Shown here in pieces: positions 49,799-60,021 of a stretch of DNA of 64,000 nt (positions within the stretch are counted from its first letter, which is position 1; each line of letters starts with the position of its first letter). Location of the stretch: the NCBI RefSeq assembly GCF_009676705.1, contig NZ_CP046046.1:1550001-1614000 (forward strand), given 5' to 3'. A model generated the notes under the pieces. The model was given only the letters and a program-made list of their open reading frames with translations. It was not told where the DNA came from and searched no databases. This DNA comes from Spiribacter sp. 2438. GTDB taxonomy: Bacteria; Pseudomonadota; Gammaproteobacteria; Nitrococcales; Nitrococcaceae. Both the position numbers and the translations under genes were made by a program.

Positions 49799-50230
49799 TC
49801 AGGCGACCCGCTGCTTTTCCTTGAGCTCCTCGAGGGTCTTGCAGTCAACGCAGAGCGTCGCCGTGGGACGCGCTTCGAGCCGCCGCAGGCCGATTTCGAC
49901 GCCACACTGATCGCAGAATCCATAGTCATCCCGATGGATGCGATTCATGGTTTCGTCAATCTTGCGGATCAGCTTGCGCTCCCGATCACGGGTCCGGAGC
50001 TCGAGGGCAAACTCTTCTTCCTGTGTGGCCCGATCCGCCGGGTCAGCATAGTGATTGGCGTCATCACGCATGTGGCTGACCGTTCGCTCTACTTCTTCCT
50101 GCAGCTGCTTTTTCCACGCCTCGAGAATGGCCAGGAAATGCGCACGCTGCGCCTCGTTCATGTACTCCTCACCCTCGGCGGGCTGATACGGCTGAATGCC
50201 GCGAACGGGGAGCGAAGCCTTGTCGGTCAT
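49799..50230 (-). CDS. dksA: RNA polymerase-binding transcription factor DksA
   Basis: DksA enters the RNA polymerase secondary channel and works with ppGpp. The 143 residues have a long coiled coil whose tip carries Asp63 and Asp66 (YADPADRATQEEEF), corresponding to the two tip aspartates in E. coli, and a four-cysteine zinc finger (Cys106, Cys109, Cys127, Cys130). It is read toward prfA with no intergenic space. Confidence 0.96.
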   Translation of the reverse strand: MTDKASLPVRGIQPYQPAEGEEYMNEAQRAHFLAILEAWKKQLQEEVERTVSHMRDDANHYADPADRATQEEEFALELRTRDRERKLIRKIDETMNRIHRDDYGFCDQCGVEIGLRRLEARPTATLCVDCKTLEELKEKQRVA

Positions 50231-50306
50231 CTTGTACCTCCATCAGGTCGAGGGGTGATTCAACCTGTCCCGGCCACAACGGTCAACCCCGACGTGGCTT
50301 GATCGC

Positions 50307-51380
50307 TCAGCCGGCTCGGGCAAGCAGGGGCTGAGCCAGACGGGACGCGGCATCCCTCAGGGTTGCCTCAGTGGTTTCCCAGTCAATACAGCCATCCGTG
50401 ATGGATACGCCATAGGTGAGCCTGGCGGGATCGTCTCCCAGTTTCTGGGCGCCCCAACCGATATTGCTCTCGATCATGACCGCAACGATGGAACGGTTGC
50501 CCTCGATGACCTGATTCACCAGGTTTTCCAACACCAACGGCTGCAGGGCCGGGTCCTTGCTGGAATTGGCATGACTGCAGTCCACCATCAGCCGCGTGGA
50601 CAAGCCCGCGTCGCTCAGTGCTTTTTCGCACAGGGCGATACTCACCGAATCATAGTTCGGCTGGTCCCCACCGCGGAGGACCACGTGGCCAAACCGGTTG
50701 CCGGCGGTGCGGATAATGGCCGCCTTGCCATCCTGTTGCGTGATGCCAAGGAAACTGTGGGGGTTGGCCGCCGAGCGCATGGCGTTAATAGCCACCTCAA
50801 GGCTGCCGTCGGTGCCGTTCTTGAAGCCCACGGCCGTGGACAGGCCACTGGCCATCTCACGGTGAGTCTGGGACTCGGTGGTGCGGGCCCCAATGGCGGT
50901 CCAGCTCACCAGATCACCCAGATACTGGGGCGTGATGGGATCCAGGGCCTCGGTTCCCGCCGGCAGACCAATCTCGGCCAGATGCAGCAGCAACGAGCGC
51001 GCCCGCGACAGCCCCTCTTCAATATCGAAGCTGTCGTCCATGTAGGGGTCATTGATCAACCCTTTCCAGCCCACCGTGGTGCGTGGTTTCTCGAAATAAA
51101 CCCGCATGACGATCACCAGCTGATCGGACAGCTCGTCGTGCAGCTTCTTGAGCCGCGCGGCGTAATCCCGCGCTGCCTCCAGATCGTGGATGGAGCAGGG
51201 CCCCACCACCACCAGCAGACGCGGGTCGCGTCCCTCGAGGATGGCCTCGACGGCCTGCCGACCGGATTCTACGGTCCGGCGAGCTGCATCGGTGAGCGGT
51301 AGCCGCTCTTTCATCTGCGCCGGCGGCGGCAACGGCTTCTGGGACTTGACGTTCAAATTGTCGATGGGCTGGTCGCTCAT
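50307..51380 (-). CDS. 3-deoxy-7-phosphoheptulonate (DAHP) synthase, class I
   Basis: DAHP synthase condenses PEP and erythrose 4-phosphate to open the shikimate pathway. The 357 residues match the AroF/AroG/AroH class I type: VVGPCSIHDLEAA, MRVYFEKPRTTVGWKGLINDP, GARTTESQTHREMASGL, and DCSHANSSKDP. Which feedback type (Phe, Tyr or Trp sensitive) applies cannot be assigned safely. It lies 76 bases upstream of dksA on the same strand. Confidence 0.94.
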   Translation of the reverse strand: MSDQPIDNLNVKSQKPLPPPAQMKERLPLTDAARRTVESGRQAVEAILEGRDPRLLVVVGPCSIHDLEAARDYAARLKKLHDELSDQLVIVMRVYFEKPRTTVGWKGLINDPYMDDSFDIEEGLSRARSLLLHLAEIGLPAGTEALDPITPQYLGDLVSWTAIGARTTESQTHREMASGLSTAVGFKNGTDGSLEVAINAMRSAANPHSFLGITQQDGKAAIIRTAGNRFGHVVLRGGDQPNYDSVSIALCEKALSDAGLSTRLMVDCSHANSSKDPALQPLVLENLVNQVIEGNRSIVAVMIESNIGWGAQKLGDDPARLTYGVSITDGCIDWETTEATLRDAASRLAQPLLARAG

Positions 51381-51517
51381 GGCTGTATTCCGATGTCCGG
51401 TGCGTTAATCAAATCACTCCAATAGTAGCGACTACGCCGGGAAATGACCATGAGACACCCCGGCGTTGCGGTGCCTTCTGCTATCCTTTCGAAAAGGTTT
51501 CACCGTGCGGAGCGACC

Positions 51518-51784
51518 ATGGCCATCGATAGAAAATTGCTCGACATCCTCTGCTGCCCGGTCACCAAACAGTCCGTGCGGATTCTCACGCGCGGCGAGCT
51601 GCGGGCGTTGAACGATCGCATTACCGAGGGAGCGGTGAGCTATCAGGACGACACCCCGGTGGAAACGCCCCTTGAAGAAGGCTTGATCACCCAGAATGAA
51701 GAGCGGGTCTACCGCGTGGATGATGGCATTCCGGTCATGCTCGAAGAGCGCGCCATCACCCTGCGGTCTGCCGGTCTGAAGTGA
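51518..51784 (+). CDS. Trm112-like / UPF0434 family small protein
   Basis: An 88-residue protein of the Trm112/UPF0434 family: KLLDILCCPVTKQSV at the N-terminus and the diagnostic YRVDDGIPVMLEERA at the C-terminus. It is longer than the usual ~60-residue bacterial member because of about 25 extra residues in the middle. The CPxC zinc pair is CPVT here, so zinc binding may be lost. A ribosome binding site (GGAG) precedes the ATG. The stop overlaps the prmC GTG start (GTGA). In eukaryotes and archaea Trm112 activates methyltransferases. Confidence 0.82.
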   Translation: MAIDRKLLDILCCPVTKQSVRILTRGELRALNDRITEGAVSYQDDTPVETPLEEGLITQNEERVYRVDDGIPVMLEERAITLRSAGLK

Positions 51785-52638
51785 CATCGGTCATCGCAAG
51801 GGCCGCCACTCTGGCGAGCGCTCGGCGACAGGCCCGGCAAAGACTGGAAGCCACCTCCCCCTCTCCCGGGGCTGACGCCGACTGCCTGCTGGCGGCCGCC
51901 ACGGGCCTGGATCCGGTGGTGTTCCGGTCTCACCCCGAGACGCCGCTGGACCCTGCCGCCCGGGTCGCTCTTGAGGCCATGGTCGAGCGGCGCCTGGCCG
52001 GCGAGCCCGTGGCATATCTGGTCGGCCGGCAGGCATTTTGGGATCTGGAACTGGCCGTCGGTCCCGGAGTGCTGATCCCGAGACCGGAGACCGAACATCT
52101 GGTGGAAGCCGTCCTCGAGGCGCCGGCAAGCCGGCTCCTGGAGCTGGGATGCGGCAGCGGATGCATCGCGCTCGCTCTTGGGCGGGCCTTACCGGCGTGT
52201 CATGTCGATGCCGTCGACATCTGTCCCACCGCCCTGGCCATCGCCAGGGAGAACGCACGCCAATTGGGCCTTGAAAATGTTTTTTTCCATGCCGGCGACT
52301 GGTACGAACCGCTGCCGGGGCACTGCTATGACACCATCGTCACCAATCCTCCCTACCTCGGGGACTGCGAACCGGAGGCGAATCTCGGCGACCTGCGCTT
52401 CGAACCCCGGCACGCCCTGGTGGCCGGCCCCACGGGCCTCGAGGCGCTGGAACACATTATTGCCAATGCTCCGTCTTTTCTGACCGAGCATGGACGGATC
52501 TGGATTGAGCATGGCTGGCAACAGGCGGAAGCCGTCAGGCACTGCCTGACCCGTGCCGGATTCCGGGCCGTGGAGACCCGCCATGATCTGGCTGGCCACC
52601 CGCGAGTCAGTGGTGGGCAGTTGGGGGTGGCCCCATGA
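51781..52638 (+). CDS. prmC: Release factor glutamine methyltransferase PrmC (HemK)
   Basis: PrmC N5-methylates the GGQ glutamine of RF1 and RF2. The 285-residue enzyme starts with GTG and has the N-terminal helical domain, the linker PRPETE (100-105), SAM motif LELGCGSGCIALAL (120-133) and the catalytic NPPY (189-192). It is coupled by 4-base overlaps to the Trm112-like gene before it and the MoeB-type gene after it. Confidence 0.95.
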   Translation: MTSVIARAATLASARRQARQRLEATSPSPGADADCLLAAATGLDPVVFRSHPETPLDPAARVALEAMVERRLAGEPVAYLVGRQAFWDLELAVGPGVLIPRPETEHLVEAVLEAPASRLLELGCGSGCIALALGRALPACHVDAVDICPTALAIARENARQLGLENVFFHAGDWYEPLPGHCYDTIVTNPPYLGDCEPEANLGDLRFEPRHALVAGPTGLEALEHIIANAPSFLTEHGRIWIEHGWQQAEAVRHCLTRAGFRAVETRHDLAGHPRVSGGQLGVAP

Positions 52639-53381
52639 ATGATCAGCAACTGATTCGCTATAGCCGGCAGATCATGGTGCCGGGCCTTGATCTGGGCGGG
52701 CAGGAGAAGTTGCTTGAAGCCCGCGTGCTCATTGTGGGGCTCGGGGGCCTGGGTTCCCCCACCGCCCTTTACCTGGCGGCCGCCGGGGTGGGGCATCTGC
52801 TGCTCGCCGACTTCGACGCGGTGGATCTCACCAACCTGCAGCGCCAGATCCTCCATGGCACCGCCGACATCGGGCGAATGAAAACCGCCTCGGCCCGGGA
52901 CCGGCTCACGTCCATCAACCCGGATATCCAGCTGACCCTGGTGGAAGAGCGGCTGGACCCCGATTCCCTGCAGGATCAGGTCGCCAGGGTGGATCTGGTG
53001 ATCGATGGCTGCGACAACTTCGCCACTCGATTCGCGGTGAACGCGGCCTGTGTTGCCGCCTCACGCCCACTGATTTCCGGCGCGGTGATCGGCATGGACG
53101 GACAACTGGCGGTGCTGCGACCGGACCAGGGGGGCGCATGCTATCGCTGCCTCTACGCGGACACGGGTGAGGAGGCGCAAAGCTGCGCGGAAAACGGGGT
53201 CCTGGGGCCACTGCCCGGAGTGATCGGCAGTTTACAGGCCGTGGAAGCGATCAAGATCCTCACTGGCCTGGGGGAACCCCTCAACAACCGGCTGCTGGTC
53301 ATGGATGCGCTGGGTCAGAACTGGCGACGGCTGAATCTGCGCCGTGATCCCGACTGTCCTGTCTGCGGTAATCGGGGTTAG
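52635..53381 (+). CDS. moeB: HesA/MoeB/ThiF family adenylyltransferase
   Basis: An E1-like enzyme that adenylates the C-terminal glycine of a small sulfur-carrier protein (MoaD or ThiS). The 248 residues carry the ATP motif GLGGLGSP (35-42), zinc cysteines Cys169-x-x-Cys172 and Cys241-x-x-Cys244, and Cys184 in the SCAENGVLGP segment. MoeB versus ThiF cannot be told from sequence alone; the prmC-moeB linkage common in gammaproteobacteria favours MoeB. The stop codon overlaps that of hslO. Confidence 0.88.
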   Translation: MNDQQLIRYSRQIMVPGLDLGGQEKLLEARVLIVGLGGLGSPTALYLAAAGVGHLLLADFDAVDLTNLQRQILHGTADIGRMKTASARDRLTSINPDIQLTLVEERLDPDSLQDQVARVDLVIDGCDNFATRFAVNAACVAASRPLISGAVIGMDGQLAVLRPDQGGACYRCLYADTGEEAQSCAENGVLGPLPGVIGSLQAVEAIKILTGLGEPLNNRLLVMDALGQNWRRLNLRRDPDCPVCGNRG

Positions 53382-54262
53382 TGCTGCTGCTGGCTGTCCG
53401 GCGGACGGGAGACCGGATCCGTGAACAGCGCCTCGATATCCACGGCATCAAAACGATAGGGCTCATTACAGAAGTCACAGAAAACCTCGACCTGGCCCTC
53501 TTCCGCCAGGGTCTCGCGCATCTCCGACTCACCAAGGCTGTAAAGCATCGCTGCCACCCGGTCCCGGGAACAGCGGCAGCGAAACCGGAACGGGATGGGA
53601 TCAAACAGCCGGACATCTTCCTCGTGAAAGAGCCGGCGGATGACCTCCCCGGGCCCGAGCTCCCGGAGCTCTGCACCGGTTACCGTAGCCGCCAGATGAC
53701 CCGCCCGCTCCCAGGCATCCTGATCGGATTCCGCCGGGTGACCATCACCGGGCAAGCGCTGAATGAGCATCCCGGCCGCCCGCGCGGATTCCGCGGTGAG
53801 CCAGACCCGGGTGGGCAGCTGTTCCGACTCGCGGAAGTAATGCTCCAGTGCCGCGGCCAGGCTACCGCCGCTGAGGTCCACCACCCCCTGGTAACGCTCT
53901 CCACCGCCGTCGGGCTCGATGGTGATGGCCAGCGTGCCATTACCCGCCTGCTGGTTCAGATCGGCATTGTCGGGAACCGCCCCCCGGGTTCGCGCCATGG
54001 CCCGCAATCCGCCCTGCGGCCCCCCCTGCACTAAAAGCAGGGAAAGCGGCCCGCTGGACTGCAGCTGCAGGGTCAGGGCACTGGGCGTTTTCAGCGTGGC
54101 TGCCAGCAGAGCCACCGCCGCCAGGCCCTCGCCCAGAATCTTCTGAACCGCCGGTTCATGGTCAGTCCGCCGGACCACCTCGGCAAAAGCGTCGTCCAGT
54201 TGGACCACTTCTCCGCGGACATCGGCATGCTCGAAAAGAAACCGCTGCAAGCGATCGGTCAT
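53378..54262 (-). CDS. hslO: Redox-regulated chaperone Hsp33
   Basis: Hsp33 becomes an active holdase when oxidative stress releases zinc from its cysteine switch. The 294-residue protein has all four switch cysteines: Cys229 and Cys231 (CRC) and Cys262 and Cys265 (CDFC). The N-terminal domain with LQSSGPLSLLLVQ and the linker are typical. It lies 4 bases after gatB on the same strand. Confidence 0.95.
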   Translation of the reverse strand: MTDRLQRFLFEHADVRGEVVQLDDAFAEVVRRTDHEPAVQKILGEGLAAVALLAATLKTPSALTLQLQSSGPLSLLLVQGGPQGGLRAMARTRGAVPDNADLNQQAGNGTLAITIEPDGGGERYQGVVDLSGGSLAAALEHYFRESEQLPTRVWLTAESARAAGMLIQRLPGDGHPAESDQDAWERAGHLAATVTGAELRELGPGEVIRRLFHEEDVRLFDPIPFRFRCRCSRDRVAAMLYSLGESEMRETLAEEGQVEVFCDFCNEPYRFDAVDIEALFTDPVSRPPDSQQQH

Positions 54263-54266
54263 GGGG

Positions 54267-55700
54267 TTAGCCGTCCAGACGACTGCGGAGGATTTCGTTG
54301 ACCTGCTGCGGGTTCGCCTTGCCCCCGGAAGCCTTCATCACCTGACCGACGAAGAATCCCATCAGCTTGGTCTTGCCGGCCCGATACTGCTCCAGCTGCT
54401 CGGGGTTCGACGCGATCACCTCGTCCACCAGCGCCTCAATCTCTCCGGCGTCGGTCACCTGCTCGAGGCCACGCTCGGCAATGATGGCATCGGCGTCACC
54501 CTCACCATTCCACATGGCCTCGAAAACCTCTTTGGCCATTTTCCCGGACAAAGTCCCGTCGAGAACCCTGCGCAACAATCCCGCGAGGGATTCTGCGTCC
54601 ATGGGGCTATCGGCAATGTCTGTCCCATCGCGATTGAGCGCGCCCGCCAGTTCTCCCATCACCCAGTTGGCCGCCAGCTTGGGGTCGTCGCAGCCCCCGG
54701 CCACCGCCTCGAAATAGTCCGCCATGTCACGGCTGGACGTGAGCACGCCGGCATCGTAGTCCGGCAACCCATGGGCCTCGACAAAACGCTGCCGCCGGGC
54801 ATCCGGGAGCTCCGGAAGCTCGGCGCGGACTTCGTCGATCAGCGCCGGGGTGATCTCCAGCGGCAACAGGTCCGGATCCGGGAAGTAACGGTAATCGTTG
54901 GCCTCTTCCTTGCCACGCATGGAGCGCGTCTCGCCACGATCGGGATCGTACAGACGGGTTTCCTGAATGACCGTGCCACCGTCTTCGATGAGCTCGATCT
55001 GGCGCTGTATTTCAAAGTTGATGGCCCGCTCCACAAACCGGAAAGAGTTGAGGTTTTTCAACTCCGCCCGGGTTCCGAACGCGAGCTGGCCCACCGGTCG
55101 CACCGAGACGTTGGCATCACAACGGAAACTGCCCTCCTGCATGTTGCCGTCACAAACGCCCAGGTACCGGACCAACGAATGCATTTTTTTCATGTACGCG
55201 ACGGCTTCCCGGGCACTGCGCAGATCCGGCTCCGAGACGATCTCGAGCAGCGGGGTGCCGGCCCGGTTGAGGTCGATCCGGGTCAGGGTGCCCGGGCCGT
55301 CGTGAATGCTCTTGCCCGCGTCCTCCTCAAGATGGGCCCGGGTGACCCCGATGCGTTTTTTCGAACCGTCCTCCAGATCAATATCCAGATGTCCGCGGCC
55401 CACCACCGGGATTTCGTACTGGGAGATCTGGTAACCCTTGGGGAGGTCCGGGTAGAAATAATTTTTCCGCGCGAACACCGACCGACCCGCCACCTCGGCG
55501 TCCAGGGCCAGGCCAAGTCGAATGGCGTAGCGAACCGCGCGTTCGTTGAGCACCGGCAGCACCCCGGGCATCCCCAGGTCCACGGCACAGGCCTGAGTGT
55601 TGGGATCCGCCCCGTAGGCGGTGGAGGCGGCGGAAAAGATCTTGGTGGAGGTGGCCAGCTGCGCATGCAGCTCCAGGCCGATCACTGCTTCCCACTGCAT
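54267..55700 (-). CDS. gatB: Asp-tRNA(Asn)/Glu-tRNA(Gln) amidotransferase subunit B
   Basis: GatB binds the misacylated tRNA and, with GatA and GatC, converts Glu-tRNA(Gln) or Asp-tRNA(Asn) to the amide form. The 477 residues start [13 protein letters not shown] and include the catalytic cradle [15 protein letters not shown], the RGGTP-like loop ([17 protein letters not shown]), and a C-terminal YqeY-type tail. It follows gatA after 6 bases. Confidence 0.97.
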   Translation of the reverse strand: MQWEAVIGLELHAQLATSTKIFSAASTAYGADPNTQACAVDLGMPGVLPVLNERAVRYAIRLGLALDAEVAGRSVFARKNYFYPDLPKGYQISQYEIPVVGRGHLDIDLEDGSKKRIGVTRAHLEEDAGKSIHDGPGTLTRIDLNRAGTPLLEIVSEPDLRSAREAVAYMKKMHSLVRYLGVCDGNMQEGSFRCDANVSVRPVGQLAFGTRAELKNLNSFRFVERAINFEIQRQIELIEDGGTVIQETRLYDPDRGETRSMRGKEEANDYRYFPDPDLLPLEITPALIDEVRAELPELPDARRQRFVEAHGLPDYDAGVLTSSRDMADYFEAVAGGCDDPKLAANWVMGELAGALNRDGTDIADSPMDAESLAGLLRRVLDGTLSGKMAKEVFEAMWNGEGDADAIIAERGLEQVTDAGEIEALVDEVIASNPEQLEQYRAGKTKLMGFFVGQVMKASGGKANPQQVNEILRSRLDG

Positions 55701-55706
55701 GTTGGC

Positions 55707-57164
55707 TTACCCCTCCCCGCCGGGTCGTCGTGTGTGCCAGTCAGTGCGCTGCTGATAACCATGGGCCACCGACAGCAGGCGCTCCTCATCGAAGTGCCGG
55801 CCGATGAGCTGCAGGCCCACCGGCCGACTGCCCGAAAAACCGGCCGGGATGGAGAGTGCCGGAAGCCCCGCCAGGTTCACGGCGATGGTAAAGATATCGG
55901 ACAGATACATCTGCACCGGGTCATCGGCCTTCGCACCCAGCGCAAATGCGGTGGAGGGTGCGGTGGGTGCGGCGATCACATCGACTTCTTCGAAGGCCCG
56001 GGAAAAGTCATCCCGAATCAATCGACGCACCTGCTGCGCCTTGAGGTAGTAGGCATCGTAGTAGCCGGCAGACAGGGCGTAGGTACCGACCATAATCCGC
56101 CGCTTGACCTCCTCGCCGAATCCTTCGCCGCGGCTGCGCTTGTAGAGGTCCTCCAGATCCACGGGCTCCTCGCAGCGATGTCCGTAGCGAACCCCGTCAA
56201 ACCGGGACAGGTTCGAGGACGCTTCCGCCGGTGCGATGACATAGTAGACCGGCACCGCCAGTTCGGTATTGGGCAGCGAGATTTCCCGAACCTCGGCCCC
56301 GGCTTCCCGAAGGACTTCGATGGCGGATTCAATGGCCCGGCTGACGCCGCCGTCCACCCCGTCAGCCTCGAAGTATTCCCGGGGCAGGCCGACCCGAAGC
56401 CCGGCCAGACTGGTCTGCTCCAGCGCCGCGGCGTAGTCGGGCACGGGATGGTCAACACAGGTGGAATCCCGCGGATCGAACCCCGCCATGGCCGACAGCA
56501 TGATCGCCAGATCCCGGGCATCGGTGGCCATGGGGCCGGCCTGATCCAGGCTGGAGGCGAAGGCAATCATGCCGTAGCGCGACACGCGGCCATAGGTGGG
56601 TTTGAGTCCGGAGGTCCCGGTGAGCGCGGCCGGCTGCCGAATGGAGCCGCCGGTGTCCGTCCCCGTGGCGCCGGGTACCAGTCGCGCCGCCACCGCCGCC
56701 GCCGACCCGCCGGAGGAACCGCCGGGCACCGTGGTAACGTCCCAGGGATTCTTCACCGGCCCGTACCAGCTGGTCTCGTTGGACGACCCCATGGCGAATT
56801 CGTCCATATTGGTCTTGCCCACCATGACCGCACCGGCTGCCCGCATTCGCTCCACCACGAACGCGTCGTAAGGCGCCACGAAACGGTCCAGCATGCGGCT
56901 GCCGCAGCTGGTACGCACCCCGTCGGTACAGAAAATGTCCTTGTGGGCGATCGGCACGCCGGTCAGCGGCCCGGCCTCGCCACGAGCCCGCGCGGCATCC
57001 GCCGCTTCGGCCTGACCCAGTGCAATGTCCGGGGTGACGGTGATGAAGGCATTCAGCGACTCCGCCCGCTCGATGGCTTCGAGGACGGCACGGGTCAGCT
57101 CCACACTGGAGTACTCGCCCTGGGCGAGCCCAACCCCCAGCTCGGCGATGGTTCGATCATGCAT
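55707..57164 (-). CDS. gatA: Asp-tRNA(Asn)/Glu-tRNA(Gln) amidotransferase subunit A
   Basis: GatA is the amidase subunit that releases ammonia from glutamine. The 485-residue enzyme has the amidase signature with the catalytic lysine in [27 protein letters not shown] and [14 protein letters not shown] (Ser-cisSer-Lys triad). Length matches the family. It is in the operon gatC-gatA-gatB, with 38 bases after gatC. Confidence 0.97.
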   Translation of the reverse strand: MHDRTIAELGVGLAQGEYSSVELTRAVLEAIERAESLNAFITVTPDIALGQAEAADAARARGEAGPLTGVPIAHKDIFCTDGVRTSCGSRMLDRFVAPYDAFVVERMRAAGAVMVGKTNMDEFAMGSSNETSWYGPVKNPWDVTTVPGGSSGGSAAAVAARLVPGATGTDTGGSIRQPAALTGTSGLKPTYGRVSRYGMIAFASSLDQAGPMATDARDLAIMLSAMAGFDPRDSTCVDHPVPDYAAALEQTSLAGLRVGLPREYFEADGVDGGVSRAIESAIEVLREAGAEVREISLPNTELAVPVYYVIAPAEASSNLSRFDGVRYGHRCEEPVDLEDLYKRSRGEGFGEEVKRRIMVGTYALSAGYYDAYYLKAQQVRRLIRDDFSRAFEEVDVIAAPTAPSTAFALGAKADDPVQMYLSDIFTIAVNLAGLPALSIPAGFSGSRPVGLQLIGRHFDEERLLSVAHGYQQRTDWHTRRPGGEG

Positions 57165-57202
57165 GGTAGTTCGAATCCTGGTCAGGTCCGGAGTGATCCG
57201 GT

Positions 57203-57490
57203 TTATTCGATGACGCGTGGCACGGTGTAATAACCGCCCTCTGTCGCCGGGGCGATGGCCTGGAAGCGATCCCGCTGGTCCACCTCGATCACCTGGTCTG
57301 ACCGCAGTCGCTGGGTCATTTCCAGCGGATGGGCCAGTGGCTCGATGCCGGCGGTGTCCACGCCGGAAAGGCGATCCACGAAGGCCAGGATTTCGCTCAG
57401 GTTGCGGGCGTGGTGCCCGGTGTCGGCATCATCAACGGCGAGGCGCGCCAGATGCGCAATTTCTCGCACTTCGTCAGCGTCTAGGGACAT
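57203..57490 (-). CDS. gatC: Asp-tRNA(Asn)/Glu-tRNA(Gln) amidotransferase subunit C
   Basis: GatC is the small subunit that wraps around GatA and stabilises the complex. The 95-residue sequence has the family pattern [12 protein letters not shown] at the N-terminus, [22 protein letters not shown] in the centre and the C-terminal [10 protein letters not shown]. It is divergent from mreB across a 118-base gap. Confidence 0.95.
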   Translation of the reverse strand: MSLDADEVREIAHLARLAVDDADTGHHARNLSEILAFVDRLSGVDTAGIEPLAHPLEMTQRLRSDQVIEVDQRDRFQAIAPATEGGYYTVPRVIE

Positions 57491-57527
57491 TCGCGCACTC
57501 TCCGGAAAACCGCCTCACAAGCCGGTA

Positions 57528-57555
57528 AAACTAGCACACACCGTGTATTGCCCAA
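57528..57555 (-). promoter_or_regulatory. Possible promoter of gatCAB
   Basis: On the minus strand TTGGGC (57555-57550) and TAGTTT (57533-57528) are 16 bases apart, which would start the transcript near 57521. Both boxes are weak. I could not find a convincing mreB promoter in the rest of this gap. Confidence 0.3.
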
Positions 57556-57578
57556 ACCCCCGGCGGTTGGTAACTTAG

Positions 57579-58652
<1,074 letters not shown>

Positions 58653-58702
58653 TGCGTCGCTAGCCTTGGGGTAGCACCCGGGCAGCGAGAGGATGGCCAA
58701 CT

Positions 58703-59539
58703 ATCAAGCCGCTATTTCTACAGGGGCCTTCGACGACGGCACGTCTGGTGCTGTTGGCGCTGCTGTCTCTGGGCGTCATGGTGGCCGACCACCGAGAGGG
58801 GCTGATGGAACCGGTGCGTGGCGCCCTCTCAACGGCGGTCCAGCCGGTTCGCCTGATCGCCGCCCTGCCCTCCCGGCTGCTGGATACCGCCGATCATCAT
58901 TTCGCCAGCCGCCGGGAACTGATCGCCGAGAACCAGCGCCTCCAGGAGCGTCAACGCATCCAGCAGGCGCGGCTGCAGCGGCTCGATGCGCTGGAAGTCG
59001 AGAACATCCGGCTGCGCACCCTGCTGGAGTCCTCCTATGATCTGGATCGGCCCATTCTGATTGCCGACCTCCTTCAGGTGGATCTGGATCCGTTCAGTCA
59101 CCTAATCGAAATCGACAAGGGCTCTCGGGCGGGCGTCCGGGTGGGACAGGCGGCCATCGACGGCAGCGGGGTGATCGGTCAGGTGGACCGGGTGACCCCG
59201 CTATCCGCCACCGTCCGGCTGATCAGCGATCCCAGTCACGGACTGCCGGTGAGGGTCAACCGCAATGGCCTGCGCAGCGTGCTATTCGGTACAGGACGAC
59301 TGGACACCCTGGTGATCAGCAGCCTGCCGAACAACGCGGACATCGAACCCGGTGACCTGCTGGTGACCTCTGGACTGGGTGGCCGTTTCCCGTCGGGCTA
59401 CCCGGTTGGCGAAGTGCGCTCGGTGAACACCGACCCAAGCCGGCCGTTTTCGGAAATCGAAGTGGAGCCAAGGGGAGCCCTTGGCCAGGTTCAGGAAATC
59501 CTGCTGATTGCGGACCCGGAGGAAAGCACCGTTGATTAG
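58703..59539 (+). CDS. mreC: Rod shape-determining protein MreC (probable non-ATG start)
   Basis: MreC is a bitopic periplasmic scaffold that activates PBP2-RodA. The conserved MreC N-terminus (K-P-L-F-x-x-G-P-S) is encoded from 58706, but no ATG, GTG or TTG lies in frame between the TAG at 58661 and a GTG at 58748. The codon just before the lysine is ATC (58703), with AGAGGA nine bases upstream, so I take ATC as the likely start (278 residues). The conservative alternative is GTG 58748 (263 residues), which loses the conserved cytoplasmic tail. One membrane segment, a coiled coil and a beta-rich domain (TSGLGGRFPSGYPVG) follow. Confidence 0.85.
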   Translation: MKPLFLQGPSTTARLVLLALLSLGVMVADHREGLMEPVRGALSTAVQPVRLIAALPSRLLDTADHHFASRRELIAENQRLQERQRIQQARLQRLDALEVENIRLRTLLESSYDLDRPILIADLLQVDLDPFSHLIEIDKGSRAGVRVGQAAIDGSGVIGQVDRVTPLSATVRLISDPSHGLPVRVNRNGLRSVLFGTGRLDTLVISSLPNNADIEPGDLLVTSGLGGRFPSGYPVGEVRSVNTDPSRPFSEIEVEPRGALGQVQEILLIADPEESTVD

Positions 59540-60020
59540 CCGGGGCGAACGGGGGGGATGGATCATCATCGCGACGCTGCTCGTGGCGCTGATCCTGACC
59601 ATCATTCCGCTGCCGGCGATGGCCGGGCCGTTTCGTCCCCCCTGGACGCTGCTGGTACTGCTTTACTGGAGCCTGGCCCTGCCGAACCGGGTCGGCGTGG
59701 GCGTGGCCTGGGTGACCGGCCTGCTCCAGGACGTCTTGCTGGGGACTCTCCTGGGCGCCCACGCGCTTGCCTTTGCGGTGGCGATTTATCTTTCCATCCA
59801 GCTGTATCAGCGCATTCGCAACTTCCCCCTCTGGCAGCAGGCCATTCCGATTCTCCTGCTTCTACTGCTGGTGCGTCTCATATTACTCTGGGTGCACGAG
59901 CTGACTGGTGCCGGAAGCCCCGGGTGGCAGTACTGGTTACCCGCGCTCACCGGCATGCTCCTCTGGCCAGTGGTATTCCCTCTTTTGAGGTTTATGCGCC
60001 GCTACCATCAGGTAACCTGA
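59532..60020 (+). CDS. mreD: Rod shape-determining protein MreD
   Basis: MreD is a small multi-span inner-membrane protein of the elongasome. The TTG at 59532, with GGAGG about ten bases upstream, gives 162 residues; it overlaps mreC by 8 bases. About five membrane segments and the PFRPPWTLLVLLYWSLALP segment match the family. The gene lies directly between mreC and mrdA. Confidence 0.92.
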   Translation: MISRGERGGWIIIATLLVALILTIIPLPAMAGPFRPPWTLLVLLYWSLALPNRVGVGVAWVTGLLQDVLLGTLLGAHALAFAVAIYLSIQLYQRIRNFPLWQQAIPILLLLLLVRLILLWVHELTGAGSPGWQYWLPALTGMLLWPVVFPLLRFMRRYHQVT

Positions 60021-60021
60021 A

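Noticed and set aside
54261-57230. A 989-codon open frame on the plus strand opposite gatB and gatA
   Set aside because: It is fully antisense to two intact, strongly conserved genes, and its translation shows no recognisable domain. Long antisense frames are expected in GC-rich sequence with third-position bias.
58693-59040. An ATG frame at 58693 as the start of mreC or a small gene before it
   Set aside because: It is in a different frame from mreC, has AGAGG directly against the ATG, and its product shows no similarity to MreC or anything else I recognise.
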